A stretch of 64,000 bases of DNA from Streptomyces sp. NBC_00568 (GTDB lineage: Bacteria > Actinomycetota > Actinomycetes > Streptomycetales > Streptomycetaceae), in contig NZ_JAPENW010000002.1 in NCBI RefSeq assembly GCF_026341855.1, positions 372,001-436,000 on the forward strand, in the 5' to 3' direction. Below the pieces are notes generated by a model. That model made no database searches, was not told the origin of the DNA, and saw only the letters and a list, made by a program, of their open reading frames with translations. A program made the position numbers and the translations under genes. Positions 18,487-32,230 of the stretch are shown piece after piece (within the stretch, counting starts at the first letter, position 1; each line of letters starts with the position of its first letter).

Positions 18487-19875
18487 ATGTCGGCGGAGCG
18501 GCTTACAGCCCAGTACAACAGGGAATTCTGCACACCGGGCAGTGAGTTGGCCGCGGTCGCACAGCACGTCAAGGATTTTCCGACGCTCGCACCCTGGCAC
18601 GGCGAGTACTTGGCCAGACCCCTCTTCGTCGCCGAACGTGAGCTTCGCGAGTTCGCTGATGACTTGCAGCACCTCATCGAAATACTCTTCTCCCTGCCGG
18701 ACCGGATGTTCGGCGGTGATCTGGACGCATTCCGGTCCGTGCTCGGCATCAGTGACGGCCACTGGGAAGCGATTCGGCGGTTCGGTGAACTGGTGCCGCC
18801 CCACTACGGCCGGGCCGACATGTATCACGACGGCACCTCGTTCAAACTTCTCGAGACCAACTTGGGGAGCGAGTCCGGCGGCTGGGGCCTCGCGAGTGAG
18901 ATGTCCCGGGCGACGATGGAGGTCGACGACTTCGCCGACTTCGCGCGCCGGAACCGGCTCGGTTACGTGCATCCCGTTCGCGCCGCGGTGGAGGCGCTGC
19001 GCCGCTTCGGCGCCCAGGTGGTGTCCGGACGTGATCCGGTGGTGGCCATGCTGGAATGGCGTGGCGGTCTGGCGGACTACGGCGAGCTCTGGCTCAACTT
19101 CCAGTCCGCAGTGCGCTCGGCGGGCCTCGACATCCTGCTGGCCGAGGTCTCCGACGTGCACGAACGCGGCGGGGCGCTCTACCTCGGCGACAGGAAGATC
19201 GACGTGGTCTACCGCGCCTTCGTCCCGGACCAGATCGTCGAGGAACCCGACGGCTGGGATCTGGTCGCACCCGTCCTGCGTGCGCAGCGGGCGGGCGGGA
19301 CACTGCTGTACACCTCGCTTTCCAGCAACATGTTCGCCAACAAGGCCTGCTTGGCGCTGCTTTCGGACCCGGCGCGGCGGCGCAGCCTCTCCGAGGACGA
19401 GTGCCGCCTCATCGACCGGGTCCTGCCCTGGACCAGACTGATCAACACCGACACGTTCAGGACGGACACCGACCTCGTCGACGAATGCCTCGAGCGACGC
19501 GAGCAGTTGATCCTGAAGGTCAACGCGCGCGGCGGGGGAGTCGGCGCAGTGGTGGGCTGGGAAACGGACGACGCCACCTGGCGGCGGGCTCTGGAGAACT
19601 CCGCCGCCGAAGGATGCGTCGTACAACAAAGAGTGATCCCCCGGCCTGAGCTTGTGGTGGACCCGGAATCCGGGAAAACCGAGGAATGGCACGCGGCCTA
19701 TGGCATGTTCTACACCCCGCATGGTTGTGCGGGAGCGTATGCCAAGGTGGTGCCGGCCGGTTCGGGCGGCATCATCTCCATCGCGTCGCATGCGAAGGCA
19801 TGCAGCGCAGCCGTCTTTTGTCAGAGCGATCTGCCTGTCGGGGGCGAAGCGCTGGCAGCGGGCACGGCGACGTAA
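18487..19875 (+). CDS. Glutathionylspermidine-synthase-like ATP-grasp ligase
   Basis: A 462-residue protein of the circularly permuted ATP-grasp type. Its landmarks are the substrate-side strand FKLLETNLGSESGGWG near residue 120, IDVVYRAF near 240, and the glycine-rich nucleotide loop LKVNARGGGVGAVVG near 343-356. Glutathionylspermidine synthases and related natural-product ligases have this order. It should activate a carboxylate as acyl phosphate and couple it to an amine. Start ATG 18487 follows CAGGAGCGGAG. It is preceded by a strong SARP-type repeat array and is 12 bp from the MFS gene, with which it forms an operon. It is the second ATP-grasp family of the cluster. Confidence 0.75.
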   Translation: MSAERLTAQYNREFCTPGSELAAVAQHVKDFPTLAPWHGEYLARPLFVAERELREFADDLQHLIEILFSLPDRMFGGDLDAFRSVLGISDGHWEAIRRFGELVPPHYGRADMYHDGTSFKLLETNLGSESGGWGLASEMSRATMEVDDFADFARRNRLGYVHPVRAAVEALRRFGAQVVSGRDPVVAMLEWRGGLADYGELWLNFQSAVRSAGLDILLAEVSDVHERGGALYLGDRKIDVVYRAFVPDQIVEEPDGWDLVAPVLRAQRAGGTLLYTSLSSNMFANKACLALLSDPARRRSLSEDECRLIDRVLPWTRLINTDTFRTDTDLVDECLERREQLILKVNARGGGVGAVVGWETDDATWRRALENSAAEGCVVQQRVIPRPELVVDPESGKTEEWHAAYGMFYTPHGCAGAYAKVVPAGSGGIISIASHAKACSAAVFCQSDLPVGGEALAAGTAT

Positions 19876-19887
19876 AGAGAAGCCATA

Positions 19888-21219
19888 ATGCCGCAGCACT
19901 CGCCCGCGCCTTTGGCGTGGTTTCGGACGGCCTGGGGTCTTCCGGACCTCGCCGGAAAAGGCCGATTCGTCACGGCCAATTTGATCGACAGTCTGGGAAA
20001 CGGATTGGTGACGGCGTTCACCGTCGTCTTCTTCGTGCGGACGACGTCGCTGTCACTGGTCGCCGTCGGTGCCGCGCTGACCGCCGGCCAGTTGCTCGTC
20101 CTGCCCCTACCGCTCCTTGTCGGGCGCCTGCTGGACACATACGGTCCACGCATCGTGGTCGCTGCGGGCAACTGGATTTCGGTGGCAGGATTCATCGGCT
20201 TTCTGTTCTCGCACACGGCCTGGCAGATCGTGCTGTGGCAGTTCGTGGTGCAACTCGGTTCCACCGCCTTCTGGATGGGCAGCAGTCCCCTTACCGTGCA
20301 GGTCGCCCGGGGCGCCGAGCGCGCCCGCTGGTTCGGCTTCGTCCGTGCCCTGCGCAATGTCGGCGTCGGTTTCGGCGGCGCCGCGTCCGCAGTGGCTCTG
20401 AGTATCGGCACCGTTGCCGGGCTGCGCGCGGTCATGGTGATCAACGTGGTCACCTTCGCCGTCGCTGGATGGCTCGTGGTCACCTTGCGGGACACCGACC
20501 CGAGCGAGGCGGCTGGCGCCGGGCCCGCGGCGCCGGAGCGCGCGGCGCCGGAGCTGGCGGCGGTCGAGACCACAGGGCAGCGGGAGGGCGGCTATCGCAC
20601 CGTGCTCAAGGACAGTCGGTATCTACGGCTGATCGCGACGAACATCTCCTTCGTCTTCTCCTCCACGGTGATCACGGTGCTGCTCGCCGTCTACGCGGCG
20701 GACAACCTCGATGTCGGTTCCTGGATCGTCGGCGTACTCGTCCTGCTGAACACGGCCATGGTCGCGCTGCTCCAGACGCTCGCCAGCCGGTGGATCGAGA
20801 CCCGCAGGTCGGCGATGGTGCTGGTGCTGGCCCTGCTGTTCAACGCGGCGGCGTTCGTCGTCTTCGGCACGCTGCTTGTGCTGCCCGGGTGGGCGGTGAT
20901 CGCCGGCCTGTTGATCGCGATGGTGCTCTACACCGTGGCCGAGATCCTCAGCTCGCCGCCGACCAGCGAACTGAGCGTGGTGATGGCGCCCGAACATCTG
21001 CGCGGCCGCTATCTGGGCGTCTACCAGTTGTCCTGGTCGCTCGCCAGCGCCGTCGCCCCGGCGCTGCTTACAGCGCTGTTGCAGGGAGGCGCGGTGCTGC
21101 CCTGGGTGTTCCTCACCGCGATCAGCATGCTGGCCGTACCGCTCGTGCTCGGGCTCGACCGGAAGCCCGCGACCATGAGCGAGGGAGCACCGGCCGCGGA
21201 CGTCACTCCCGGGCTCTAG
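19888..21219 (+). CDS. MFS transporter, probable product exporter
   Basis: A 443-residue membrane protein with about 12 hydrophobic segments. It has a central hydrophilic Ala/Glu/Pro-rich loop near residues 210-235, as expected between the two six-helix bundles. GRLLDTYGPR at about 76-85 corresponds to the loop 2-3 signature of the major facilitator superfamily. It follows the ATP-grasp gene by 12 bp and probably shares its SARP-controlled promoter. The likely role is export of, and self-protection from, the cluster product. Its stop abuts a decayed catabolic gene, so this is the end of the operon. Confidence 0.88.
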   Translation: MPQHSPAPLAWFRTAWGLPDLAGKGRFVTANLIDSLGNGLVTAFTVVFFVRTTSLSLVAVGAALTAGQLLVLPLPLLVGRLLDTYGPRIVVAAGNWISVAGFIGFLFSHTAWQIVLWQFVVQLGSTAFWMGSSPLTVQVARGAERARWFGFVRALRNVGVGFGGAASAVALSIGTVAGLRAVMVINVVTFAVAGWLVVTLRDTDPSEAAGAGPAAPERAAPELAAVETTGQREGGYRTVLKDSRYLRLIATNISFVFSSTVITVLLAVYAADNLDVGSWIVGVLVLLNTAMVALLQTLASRWIETRRSAMVLVLALLFNAAAFVVFGTLLVLPGWAVIAGLLIAMVLYTVAEILSSPPTSELSVVMAPEHLRGRYLGVYQLSWSLASAVAPALLTALLQGGAVLPWVFLTAISMLAVPLVLGLDRKPATMSEGAPAADVTPGL

Positions 21220-21227
21220 AAGAAGCC

Positions 21228-21633
21228 CAGCTGCGCCCGATCGCGAACTGCTTGCACTTCCATTACCACGCCAGTAGCGACCACATGATCGTCTCCTCTG
21301 GGTACAACATCGGCGGTCTCAAGGTCGAGGCCGCCATCGGCACCCACCCCGACGTCACCGAGTCCGCCGTCGTGGCCCGCCCCGACCCGGAGCGTGGCTC
21401 GATCGGGTGCGCCTTCGTGGTGCTGCGTGACGGCGGGCCCGGTGACGCAGCGAAGGCCAGGGAGATACAGGACCATGTCAAGCAAGGCCTGGCGCCCTAC
21501 AAGTACCCCGCGCGAGGTGCGCTTCCACAGTGCCCTGCCGCGCAACGACAGCGGCAAGCTCCAGCGCTTCGCACTCCGCAGGATCACCGATGATGAGCAG
21601 ACCGCCTCGGCCGAGGCTGTCGCCGAGCAGTGA
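21228..21633 (+). pseudogene. Remnant of benzoate/2-aminobenzoate-CoA ligase C-terminal domain
   Basis: Only the C-terminal lid of an adenylate-forming enzyme remains. DHMIVSSGYNIGG (hinge), a THPDVTESAVVARPDPERG segment and DHVKQGLAPYKYP lie in one frame to about 21505. REVRFHSALPRNDSGKLQRF, with the catalytic lysine region, continues in another frame to the stop at 21633. The signature is that of benzoate- or 2-aminobenzoate-CoA ligases. The N-terminal 350-400 residues are missing, and a one-base frameshift sits at about 21505. It begins 9 bp after the exporter stop, so a recombination junction lies there. Confidence 0.8.
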
Positions 21634-21649
21634 CGCGTCGAGCAGTGGG

Positions 21650-22581
21650 AAGGAAGGAGCGCTGCCGCGCCCTCGGCGTCACCGTCCACTTTTCCACCCT
21701 CGCCCCGGACACCGGGCGGCTGCGGGCCGCGTACGACCGGGTGGTGGCCGCCGAAGGCGTCAACTCCGCGATGCAGTCGGCCCGTTCGGACGCCTTCCGG
21801 CCCTCCCTGGACCGCTGGCACAGCAGGTGCATGTGGCTCGGCACGGACCGCGTCTTCGAGGCCTTCCAGTTCTTGGTCAAGGAGACCGAGTGGGGGCATG
21901 CAGGTGCACGGCTACCCCTACTCCGAGACCGGCTCCACCTTCACCGTCGAGATACACGAGGACGCCTGGCGGCGGGCCGGCTTCGACGCGACCGGAACAC
22001 TCGACCTCCCGCCCGGCGTCTCCGACGAGCAGGCCGTCGCCCGCATCCGCGAGATCTTCGCCGATGAACTCGACGGACACCAGGTTTTCGCCAACAACTC
22101 CAAGTGGCTGAACTTCACGACCGTACGCAACGAACGCTGGCTCGACGGCAACCTGGTGCTGCTCAGCGACGCCGCCCAACCCGCGCACTTCCTCATCGGC
22201 TCCGGCACCAAGCTGGCCATGGGGGACGCCCTGGCACTCGCCGCCTGACTGCACGAACAGCCCCACATAGAGGGCCTTGACGGCCTAGGAGACCGAGCGG
22301 CGCCCCGTCGCCGAGTCCACCCAGCGGGCCGCGCACGCCTCACTCAAGTGGTTTGAGAACATCGGCATGTACGTCCACCAGCAGCCGACCCATTCTGCTT
22401 CAACCTCCTCACCCGCTCACGGCGCATCACCTACGACAACCTGCGCACGCGTGACGAGAAGTTCGCGGACTGTGTCGACGCCGCCTTCGCCCGCCCGCAG
22501 GGGCTGAGCGGCAGCGCACCCGCGATGTTCCAGCCGTTTCGGATGGGGGAGTTGGAGCTGAGGAACCGGATAGTCGTGTGA
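21650..22581 (+). pseudogene. Remnant of 2-aminobenzoyl-CoA monooxygenase/reductase-type gene
   Basis: Decayed flavoprotein monooxygenase. RALGVTVHFSTLAPDTG and AAYDRVVAAEGVNSA (FAD-hydroxylase core), then MWLGTDRVFEAFQFLVKETEWG, lie in one frame to about 21895. MQVHGYPYSETGSTFTVEI follows, with LVLLSDAAQPAHFLIGSGTKL, the GD-type FAD motif, to a stop at 22248. Shorter pieces then lead to FQPFRMGELELRNRIVV, the opening of an Old Yellow Enzyme domain, ending in TGA at 22581. The order of hydroxylase then OYE domain is that of the bifunctional salicylyl/2-aminobenzoyl-CoA monooxygenase-reductase. Several frame changes and truncation rule out function. With the ligase remnant upstream it marks a lost aromatic catabolic operon. 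Confidence 0.75.
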
Positions 22582-22736
22582 AGGCCGCGCTGGACCTGAA
22601 CTTCTTCCCTGAACTAACTCGGCTGACGGCAGAAGCCGACACGGGGCCTGTCCCGGTTTTCACCGGTGGTCCGGCAGTTCTCGGAGCGGAAGGTGATCGT
22701 GTTCCGTCCCTTCTGGCCGGCCGAAGCACACGCCCA

Positions 22737-22776
22737 CCGAGACTCGACCAGACCGCACTTGAGTCGCGATTGAGTC
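22737..22776 (+). promoter_or_regulatory. Putative SARP operator upstream of the Dap genes
   Basis: Two identical heptamers TTGAGTC start at 22759 and 22770, 11 bp apart. Weaker matches in the same register are CCAGACC at 22748 and CCGAGAC at 22737. The second perfect copy ends only 31 bp before the ATG at 22808, and no ribosome-binding site is seen there. If SARP positioning rules hold, the transcript would start at or near the ATG, so it may be leaderless. The array would drive the sbnA-sbnB-mbtH-thioesterase-NRPS operon. Confidence 0.72.
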
Positions 22777-22807
22777 GCGCCGACCGGCCCCGTGCCACAC
22801 TCGGCCC

Positions 22808-23824
22808 ATGCTCCACAGGCGTGCTGATCAATTTCTGATCGAACGGGCAAAGCAAATTCGCAGGGGCCTCACGGAAACCCCACTGATTCCCCTGGCGGAC
22901 GAGCGGTGTGACATCGTCGCCAAACTGGAGTTCTGCAATCCCGCCGGCAGTACCAAAGATCGTTCGGCACTGTGGATTCTGGAACAGGCAATCGGTCGGG
23001 GCGAGATAGCGCCCGACACCACGGTGGTCGAGTCGTCGTCTGGCAATTTCGCGCTGGCTCTGGCTTTCTACTGCAGAATGCTCGGCATCTCGTTCGTCCC
23101 GGTCATCGATCCGAACTGCAACGAGTCCACCGAGGCCCAACTGCGACTGATGTGCGAGCGGGTGGAGAAGGTCTCCGTCCGTGATGTGACAGGGAGCTAC
23201 CTGAAGAATCGGCTGTCCCGGGTGCAGGAGCTGCTGGTTGAACTCGACTCCGCCTACTGGCCCAACCAGTATGCAAATCCGGATGCCCGCGACGCGCACT
23301 ACCGCTTCACCGCGGGCGAGCTGATCGCCCAAGCCGGCCCGCTCGACCATCTCTTCGTCGGCGTGGGCACGGGCGGCACGATCGCCGGGCTCTCCCGACG
23401 GATCAAGGAAACGTACCCGGGCTGCGTGGTCGTCGCCGTCGACACCGAAGGCTCGGTGATCTTCGGCGGCCCGCCGAAGAAGCGGCGGATTCCCGGCATC
23501 GGCTCCAGCATCGTGCCGCCGCTGTGCGGTCAGGCACTGATCGACCAGGTCGAGATCGTCTCCGAGGTACGCGCCGTCGAGGCCTGCGACGAACTCGTCG
23601 CCAAGTACGGCCTGTACGCGGGAGGTTCGACGGGCAGCACCTATGCCGCCGTCCAGGACTACTTCGCTCGGCAGCGTCCCGGCAGGCGCCGTCCCCGGGT
23701 CGCCTTCATCGCCGCCGACCGCGGTCACGCCTACGCCCAGACCGTCTACGACCCCACGTGGGGCCGGCAGCTGCGCGCGGAAGCGGCACAGCCCACCGGC
23801 GTCGAAGCCCTGGCCGTCAATTGA
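22808..23824 (+). CDS. sbnA: 2,3-diaminopropionate biosynthesis: PLP synthase, SbnA-like
   Basis: SbnA-type enzyme: a cysteine-synthase-fold PLP protein that couples O-phospho-L-serine with L-glutamate to give N-(1-amino-1-carboxy-2-ethyl)-glutamate. The 338-residue protein has the PLP lysine K50 in NPAGSTKDRSA, the SSSGNFALAL substrate loop near 78, and the phosphate-binding GVGTGGTIAG near 185. An RRIPGIGSS segment near 230 is typical of SbnA rather than CysK. It is 14 bp upstream of the sbnB-like gene, the defining pair for 2,3-diaminopropionate. The start ATG follows closely on the SARP-type repeats, with no evident Shine-Dalgarno. Confidence 0.9.
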   Translation: MLHRRADQFLIERAKQIRRGLTETPLIPLADERCDIVAKLEFCNPAGSTKDRSALWILEQAIGRGEIAPDTTVVESSSGNFALALAFYCRMLGISFVPVIDPNCNESTEAQLRLMCERVEKVSVRDVTGSYLKNRLSRVQELLVELDSAYWPNQYANPDARDAHYRFTAGELIAQAGPLDHLFVGVGTGGTIAGLSRRIKETYPGCVVVAVDTEGSVIFGGPPKKRRIPGIGSSIVPPLCGQALIDQVEIVSEVRAVEACDELVAKYGLYAGGSTGSTYAAVQDYFARQRPGRRRPRVAFIAADRGHAYAQTVYDPTWGRQLRAEAAQPTGVEALAVN

Positions 23825-23838
23825 AGGAGCACCACCCC

Positions 23839-24858
23839 GTGTCCACCCTGGCTCCACCGCCCATGACCGTGATCGGCGCGGGCGACATCGCCACCGAGAC
23901 GGACCGTCACCGTCCGGAGCTCATCGAGGTCGTCCGTGCCGCCTACCTCGCGCACGACGCCGGGCAGAGCTCGAACCCGCACAGCTCGTTCCTGCGCTTC
24001 CCGAACCAGAACCGGTCACGCATCATCTCCCTGCCCGCCTACCTGGGCGGCGAGTTCGAGGTCGCCGGCAACAAGTGGATCGCCAGCTTCCCGGACAACA
24101 CACAGCGCGGAATCCCCCGTGCCTCGGCCACGCTGATCCTCAACGACTGCGCGACCGGCTATCCCTTTGCCTGCATGGAGTCCTCGATCGTCTCGGCAAC
24201 CCGGACCGCGGCCTCCGCGGTGCTCGCGGCGAGGACCTTGCTCGGTGCGCGCCGTGCTCGCCGGGTCGGCATCGTGGGCACGGGGCTGATCGCCCAGCAC
24301 GTCTGGCGGTTCCTGGGGGATCTCGACTGGGAGATCGACGGCTACCGGCTCTTCGACCTCGACCCGGCGGCGGCGAGCCGCTTCGGCGCCGTCATGGCAG
24401 AGCACACCGAGGCCGAGATCGTGGTCGCCGACAGGGTTGAGGACGCGTTCACCGACTGCGACCTGGTGGTGCTGACCACGGTGGCCGGCGAGCCGCACCT
24501 GCACGACCCCCGACTGCTGGCCCACAACCCGGTGGTCCTGCACCTGTCCCTGCGCGACCTCGCCCCCGAGTTGATCCTCGCCGCCCAAAACTTCACCGAC
24601 GACATCGACCACGCCGTACGCGAGCGCACCTCGCTGCACCTGACCGAACTGCGCACCGGAAACCGGGACTTCGTCGACGGCACCCTCGCCGACCTGCTGC
24701 GCGGGCGGCTGCACCGGGACCGCGGACGCCCGGCGGTCTTCTCGCCGTTCGGACTGGGCGTACTCGATCTCGCCGTTGGCAAGTGGGTGCACGACCGGGT
24801 CGTAGCCGCGGGCCGGGGCCGCCGTGAGAGCGACTTCTTTACCGGGGTGGGTATCTGA
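23839..24858 (+). CDS. sbnB: 2,3-diaminopropionate biosynthesis: SbnB-like dehydrogenase
   Basis: SbnB-type NAD-dependent enzyme of the ornithine cyclodeaminase/mu-crystallin family. It oxidatively hydrolyses the SbnA product to L-2,3-diaminopropionate and 2-oxoglutarate. The 339-residue protein shows the NAD-binding VGIVGTGLIAQHVWRFL near 140-156, an acidic end of strand 2 in LFDLDP, and the substrate region GNKWIASFPDN near 75. GTG 23839 is the chosen start, with GAAGGA 10 bp upstream. The sbnA-sbnB order and 14-bp spacing indicate one transcript. Dap is thus a probable building block of the final product. Confidence 0.9.
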   Translation: MSTLAPPPMTVIGAGDIATETDRHRPELIEVVRAAYLAHDAGQSSNPHSSFLRFPNQNRSRIISLPAYLGGEFEVAGNKWIASFPDNTQRGIPRASATLILNDCATGYPFACMESSIVSATRTAASAVLAARTLLGARRARRVGIVGTGLIAQHVWRFLGDLDWEIDGYRLFDLDPAAASRFGAVMAEHTEAEIVVADRVEDAFTDCDLVVLTTVAGEPHLHDPRLLAHNPVVLHLSLRDLAPELILAAQNFTDDIDHAVRERTSLHLTELRTGNRDFVDGTLADLLRGRLHRDRGRPAVFSPFGLGVLDLAVGKWVHDRVVAAGRGRRESDFFTGVGI

Positions 24859-24861
24859 CGC

Positions 24862-25071
24862 ATGAGCACCTCACCCGCACCCCGCTCCGCCGGGGACCGC
24901 CATGTCGTCGTCGTGAACCACGAGGAGCAGTACTCGGTCTGGTTCGCCGACCGTGAGCTGCCTGCCGGCTGGACCGCTACCGGCGCGCAGGGCACCCGCC
25001 AGGAGTGCCTGGACCACATCGGGCAGGTGTGGTCCGACTTGACCCCGCGTTCCGTACGAGAGTCACGATGA
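24862..25071 (+). CDS. MbtH-like NRPS accessory protein
   Basis: A 69-residue MbtH-like protein that binds and activates adenylation domains. The family features are visible: NHEEQYSVWF, PAGWTATG and the CLDHIGQVWSDLTP end, containing the conserved tryptophans. It starts 3 bp after sbnB and overlaps the thioesterase gene by 4 bp, so all are co-transcribed with the NRPS at 25820, its presumed partner. It is the only MbtH protein in the window. Confidence 0.95.
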   Translation: MSTSPAPRSAGDRHVVVVNHEEQYSVWFADRELPAGWTATGAQGTRQECLDHIGQVWSDLTPRSVRESR

Positions 25072-25805
25072 CGACCGCGCGCCTGGCAACGGCCTGGCTG
25101 CGCGGGCTCGGCGGGCGTGAACGCACCGCGCAGCGGCGCCTGTTTGTCTTCCCGCATGCCGGAGCCGGCGCCTCCGCCTACCGGCTGGCGGCGTATCTGC
25201 CGGACACCGTCGAAGTGTGCACGGTCCAGCTGCCCGGCCGGGAGAACCGGATCGCCGAACCGGCCTTGACGTCAATGGACGACGCCGTGGCCGCGGTCGC
25301 ACCGTTCATCGCCGACCACACGGAACTGCCGTACGCCTTCTTCGGGCACAGTATGGGCTCCCTGATCGCCTTCGAGACGGCACGGCGGCTTCGTGCACTG
25401 GGCACCCGGATGCCCGACCGACTGTTCCTGTCGGGCATGCGCGCCCCCGGCACGCCCGACCGCGACCCGCGGCACACGCTGCCGGACGACGAGCTGCTCG
25501 CCATAGCCGAATTCGACGGCTTGGACGCCGAGTTGCAGGAGCTGCTGCTGCCGGTGCTGCGCGCGGACCTGACGCTGTGCGAGACCTACACATATCGGGT
25601 CCAGGCACCCCTGCCCTGTCCCCTGACCGTTCTGGCCGGCTCGGGCGACGACAGCGTCGACGGGACGGAGCTCGCCGAGTGGCGCGAGCACACCTCGGCC
25701 GGCTTCGACCTGCATCTGTTCCCGGGCGCCCCCCACCTGTATGTGCGCGGCGCGGAACGAGAGCTGGCGGAGACGATCACGCGCACCTTTTCCGCACGGT
25801 GCTGA
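25068..25805 (+). CDS. Type II (editing) thioesterase
   Basis: A 245-residue alpha/beta hydrolase of the type II thioesterase class. FPHAGAGASAYRLAA near residue 25 is the family opening, GHSMGSLIAFE near 93-103 carries the nucleophilic Ser, and GAPHLYV near 223 holds the catalytic His. These enzymes clear mis-primed carrier proteins. In this cluster the NRPS has no thioesterase domain, so this protein could also take part in release. It overlaps mbtH by ATGA and is 14 bp before the NRPS gene. Confidence 0.92.
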   Translation: MTTARLATAWLRGLGGRERTAQRRLFVFPHAGAGASAYRLAAYLPDTVEVCTVQLPGRENRIAEPALTSMDDAVAAVAPFIADHTELPYAFFGHSMGSLIAFETARRLRALGTRMPDRLFLSGMRAPGTPDRDPRHTLPDDELLAIAEFDGLDAELQELLLPVLRADLTLCETYTYRVQAPLPCPLTVLAGSGDDSVDGTELAEWREHTSAGFDLHLFPGAPHLYVRGAERELAETITRTFSARC

Positions 25806-25819
25806 GAAAGGATCCGTTC

Positions 25820-30823
<5,004 letters not shown>

Positions 30824-31389
30824 AGGCCCTCGCGTTGACGCCGTCGAGCCGCCGGGGCCGCGGTCCAACACAGCGGTGATCATCATGGCTCTGGCCAACC
30901 GAGCAGGCGCGCGGCGGCGGGGACGGCCGCGACGGCGTCTCCTCGAGGACGGTCGCAAGTGACAGCGTCAGCATCCACGTCCCTAACGTCAGAGACATCG
31001 AAGAGCTGCCCAAGCCGGAAAATCTTGCCGCGTTGCAAGAGGTGGCGGGCATGGAGTGCTGCGCCAGCGTGTCTTTGTGGGTGATCCGGGCCCAGGTGCC
31101 ACACGCGCACTCGTAGCTGTTCTGCAGTTCCGGGCCGGTCAGGACCACGGTTCCGGACTTCGGGCAGATGCCGGGGCGTCCCCGTGCCGAGTGCTGGGAT
31201 CGCCGTGTTCCCCCCGGCCGCGACCCGCACCCAGCGCTTTGCCTGCGCCTGTTGGCTGGGTGTCCCGCCCACCGGATCCGCCTTGGGCCGGTGGGCATGC
31301 GGACTACTACAGCCGCTGTCTTGGTCCTTGCTGTGCTGGCGGCTGTCGTTGCTATCCTTCACGGCATCCCTTTCGGGGTCGTGCTGCCA
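30824..31389. other. Non-coding or decayed DNA at the right edge of the cluster
   Basis: No convincing intact gene. On the minus strand at about 31180-30960 one frame reads CPKSGTVVLTGPELQNSYE then CACGTWARITHKDTLAQHS. This is a zinc-ribbon-like pattern that may be a remnant of a small gene, but it lacks a clear start. Otherwise nothing recognised. Confidence 0.35.
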
Positions 31390-31984
31390 GCCACTGCCCT
31401 GGCCCCGCTCCTCGTGGAGCACCTGAGCGACCCTCCCGCGGTCCGGGGCGGACCCGTCCGGATCGTTGAGCGGGCGCGACGGCGATGTCGCCGGGTCATG
31501 CAGCGCGGGGCGCCTGGCCGGGGCGCAGTGCGCCTCGGCGATGCACTCCAGGACGTAGCCCTCGGCTTCCTGCAGCGCGTAGCGCACCAGCGGGATGGGC
31601 CGCCACCTTCTCGTCCAGCCAGCTGCGCCCCCGCCACCACCGCACGAACGGGAACTCGGCGCGCAGGCCGTCGAACCACTGCTGCTCGGCGGGGGTCGCA
31701 TCGATCGGCACGAGAAGATCCCAGTGGTCCGGCTGGTGACGAGCTGCCGACACCAGCGACCGCTCCACCTGCCTGAGGCGCACCGCGGTCATCCGGCCGG
31801 TGAACGACTTCGCCTCGTACACGACCAGTTCGCCGTCGTCGGTGTACTCGAACAGGTCCCGTCCGCCGTCGCCGCCTGTCCCGTCGACCGGCTGCGCCCG
31901 CTCCCGTAAGCGCATCACCAGCAGCGTCACCAGGGACTCCGACAGGCTGGGGTTCTCGGCCAGCTTCTCCCACGGAACTCTCAC
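31390..31984 (-). pseudogene. Restriction-endonuclease-fold protein, frameshifted
   Basis: The N-terminal part (start ATG 31984) has a PD-(D/E)xK nuclease signature: GTGGDGGRDLFEY, then LVVYEAKSF, giving the D and ExK residues of Mrr-like enzymes. Coding continues cleanly to EKVAAHP at about 31600. The natural continuation, LVRYALQEAEGYVLECIAEAH, is in another frame, so a frameshift at about 31595 breaks the gene. The frame after it drifts into low-complexity sequence. It is probably a decayed member of the defence-like set that follows. Confidence 0.65.
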
Positions 31985-32230
31985 CCTACGAACTCCTCTG
32001 ACATTCCGCCCCGCTCAGCCGCCGAGCTCCTCGCTCCGCCACCACCTCCGGCCCCGGCGGGCCGGGCGAACGGTGCCAGGGCTGCCGACCGGTGGCTGCC
32101 GACCGGTCACCTCCGTCCGCCGTAGGGGGCCCGCCGGGTACCCCTGCCTGTGCCTGTGGACCGGGTACGGTCTGCCGGTGTACGCGGCAGGCCGTACCGG
32201 CCCAGGACCCGTCTGACGTCCCGGTGTTGA

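Noticed and set aside
19686..21593. Long open frame overlapping the MFS gene
   Set aside because: A shadow frame of the ATP-grasp and MFS genes; only its last part (after 21228) carries real protein sequence, belonging to the ligase remnant.
22808..24858. Staphyloferrin B-like siderophore locus suggested by sbnA/sbnB
   Set aside because: No NIS synthetases, citrate synthase or iron-siderophore uptake genes are nearby; the pair is followed by MbtH, thioesterase and NRPS, fitting a Dap-containing peptide.
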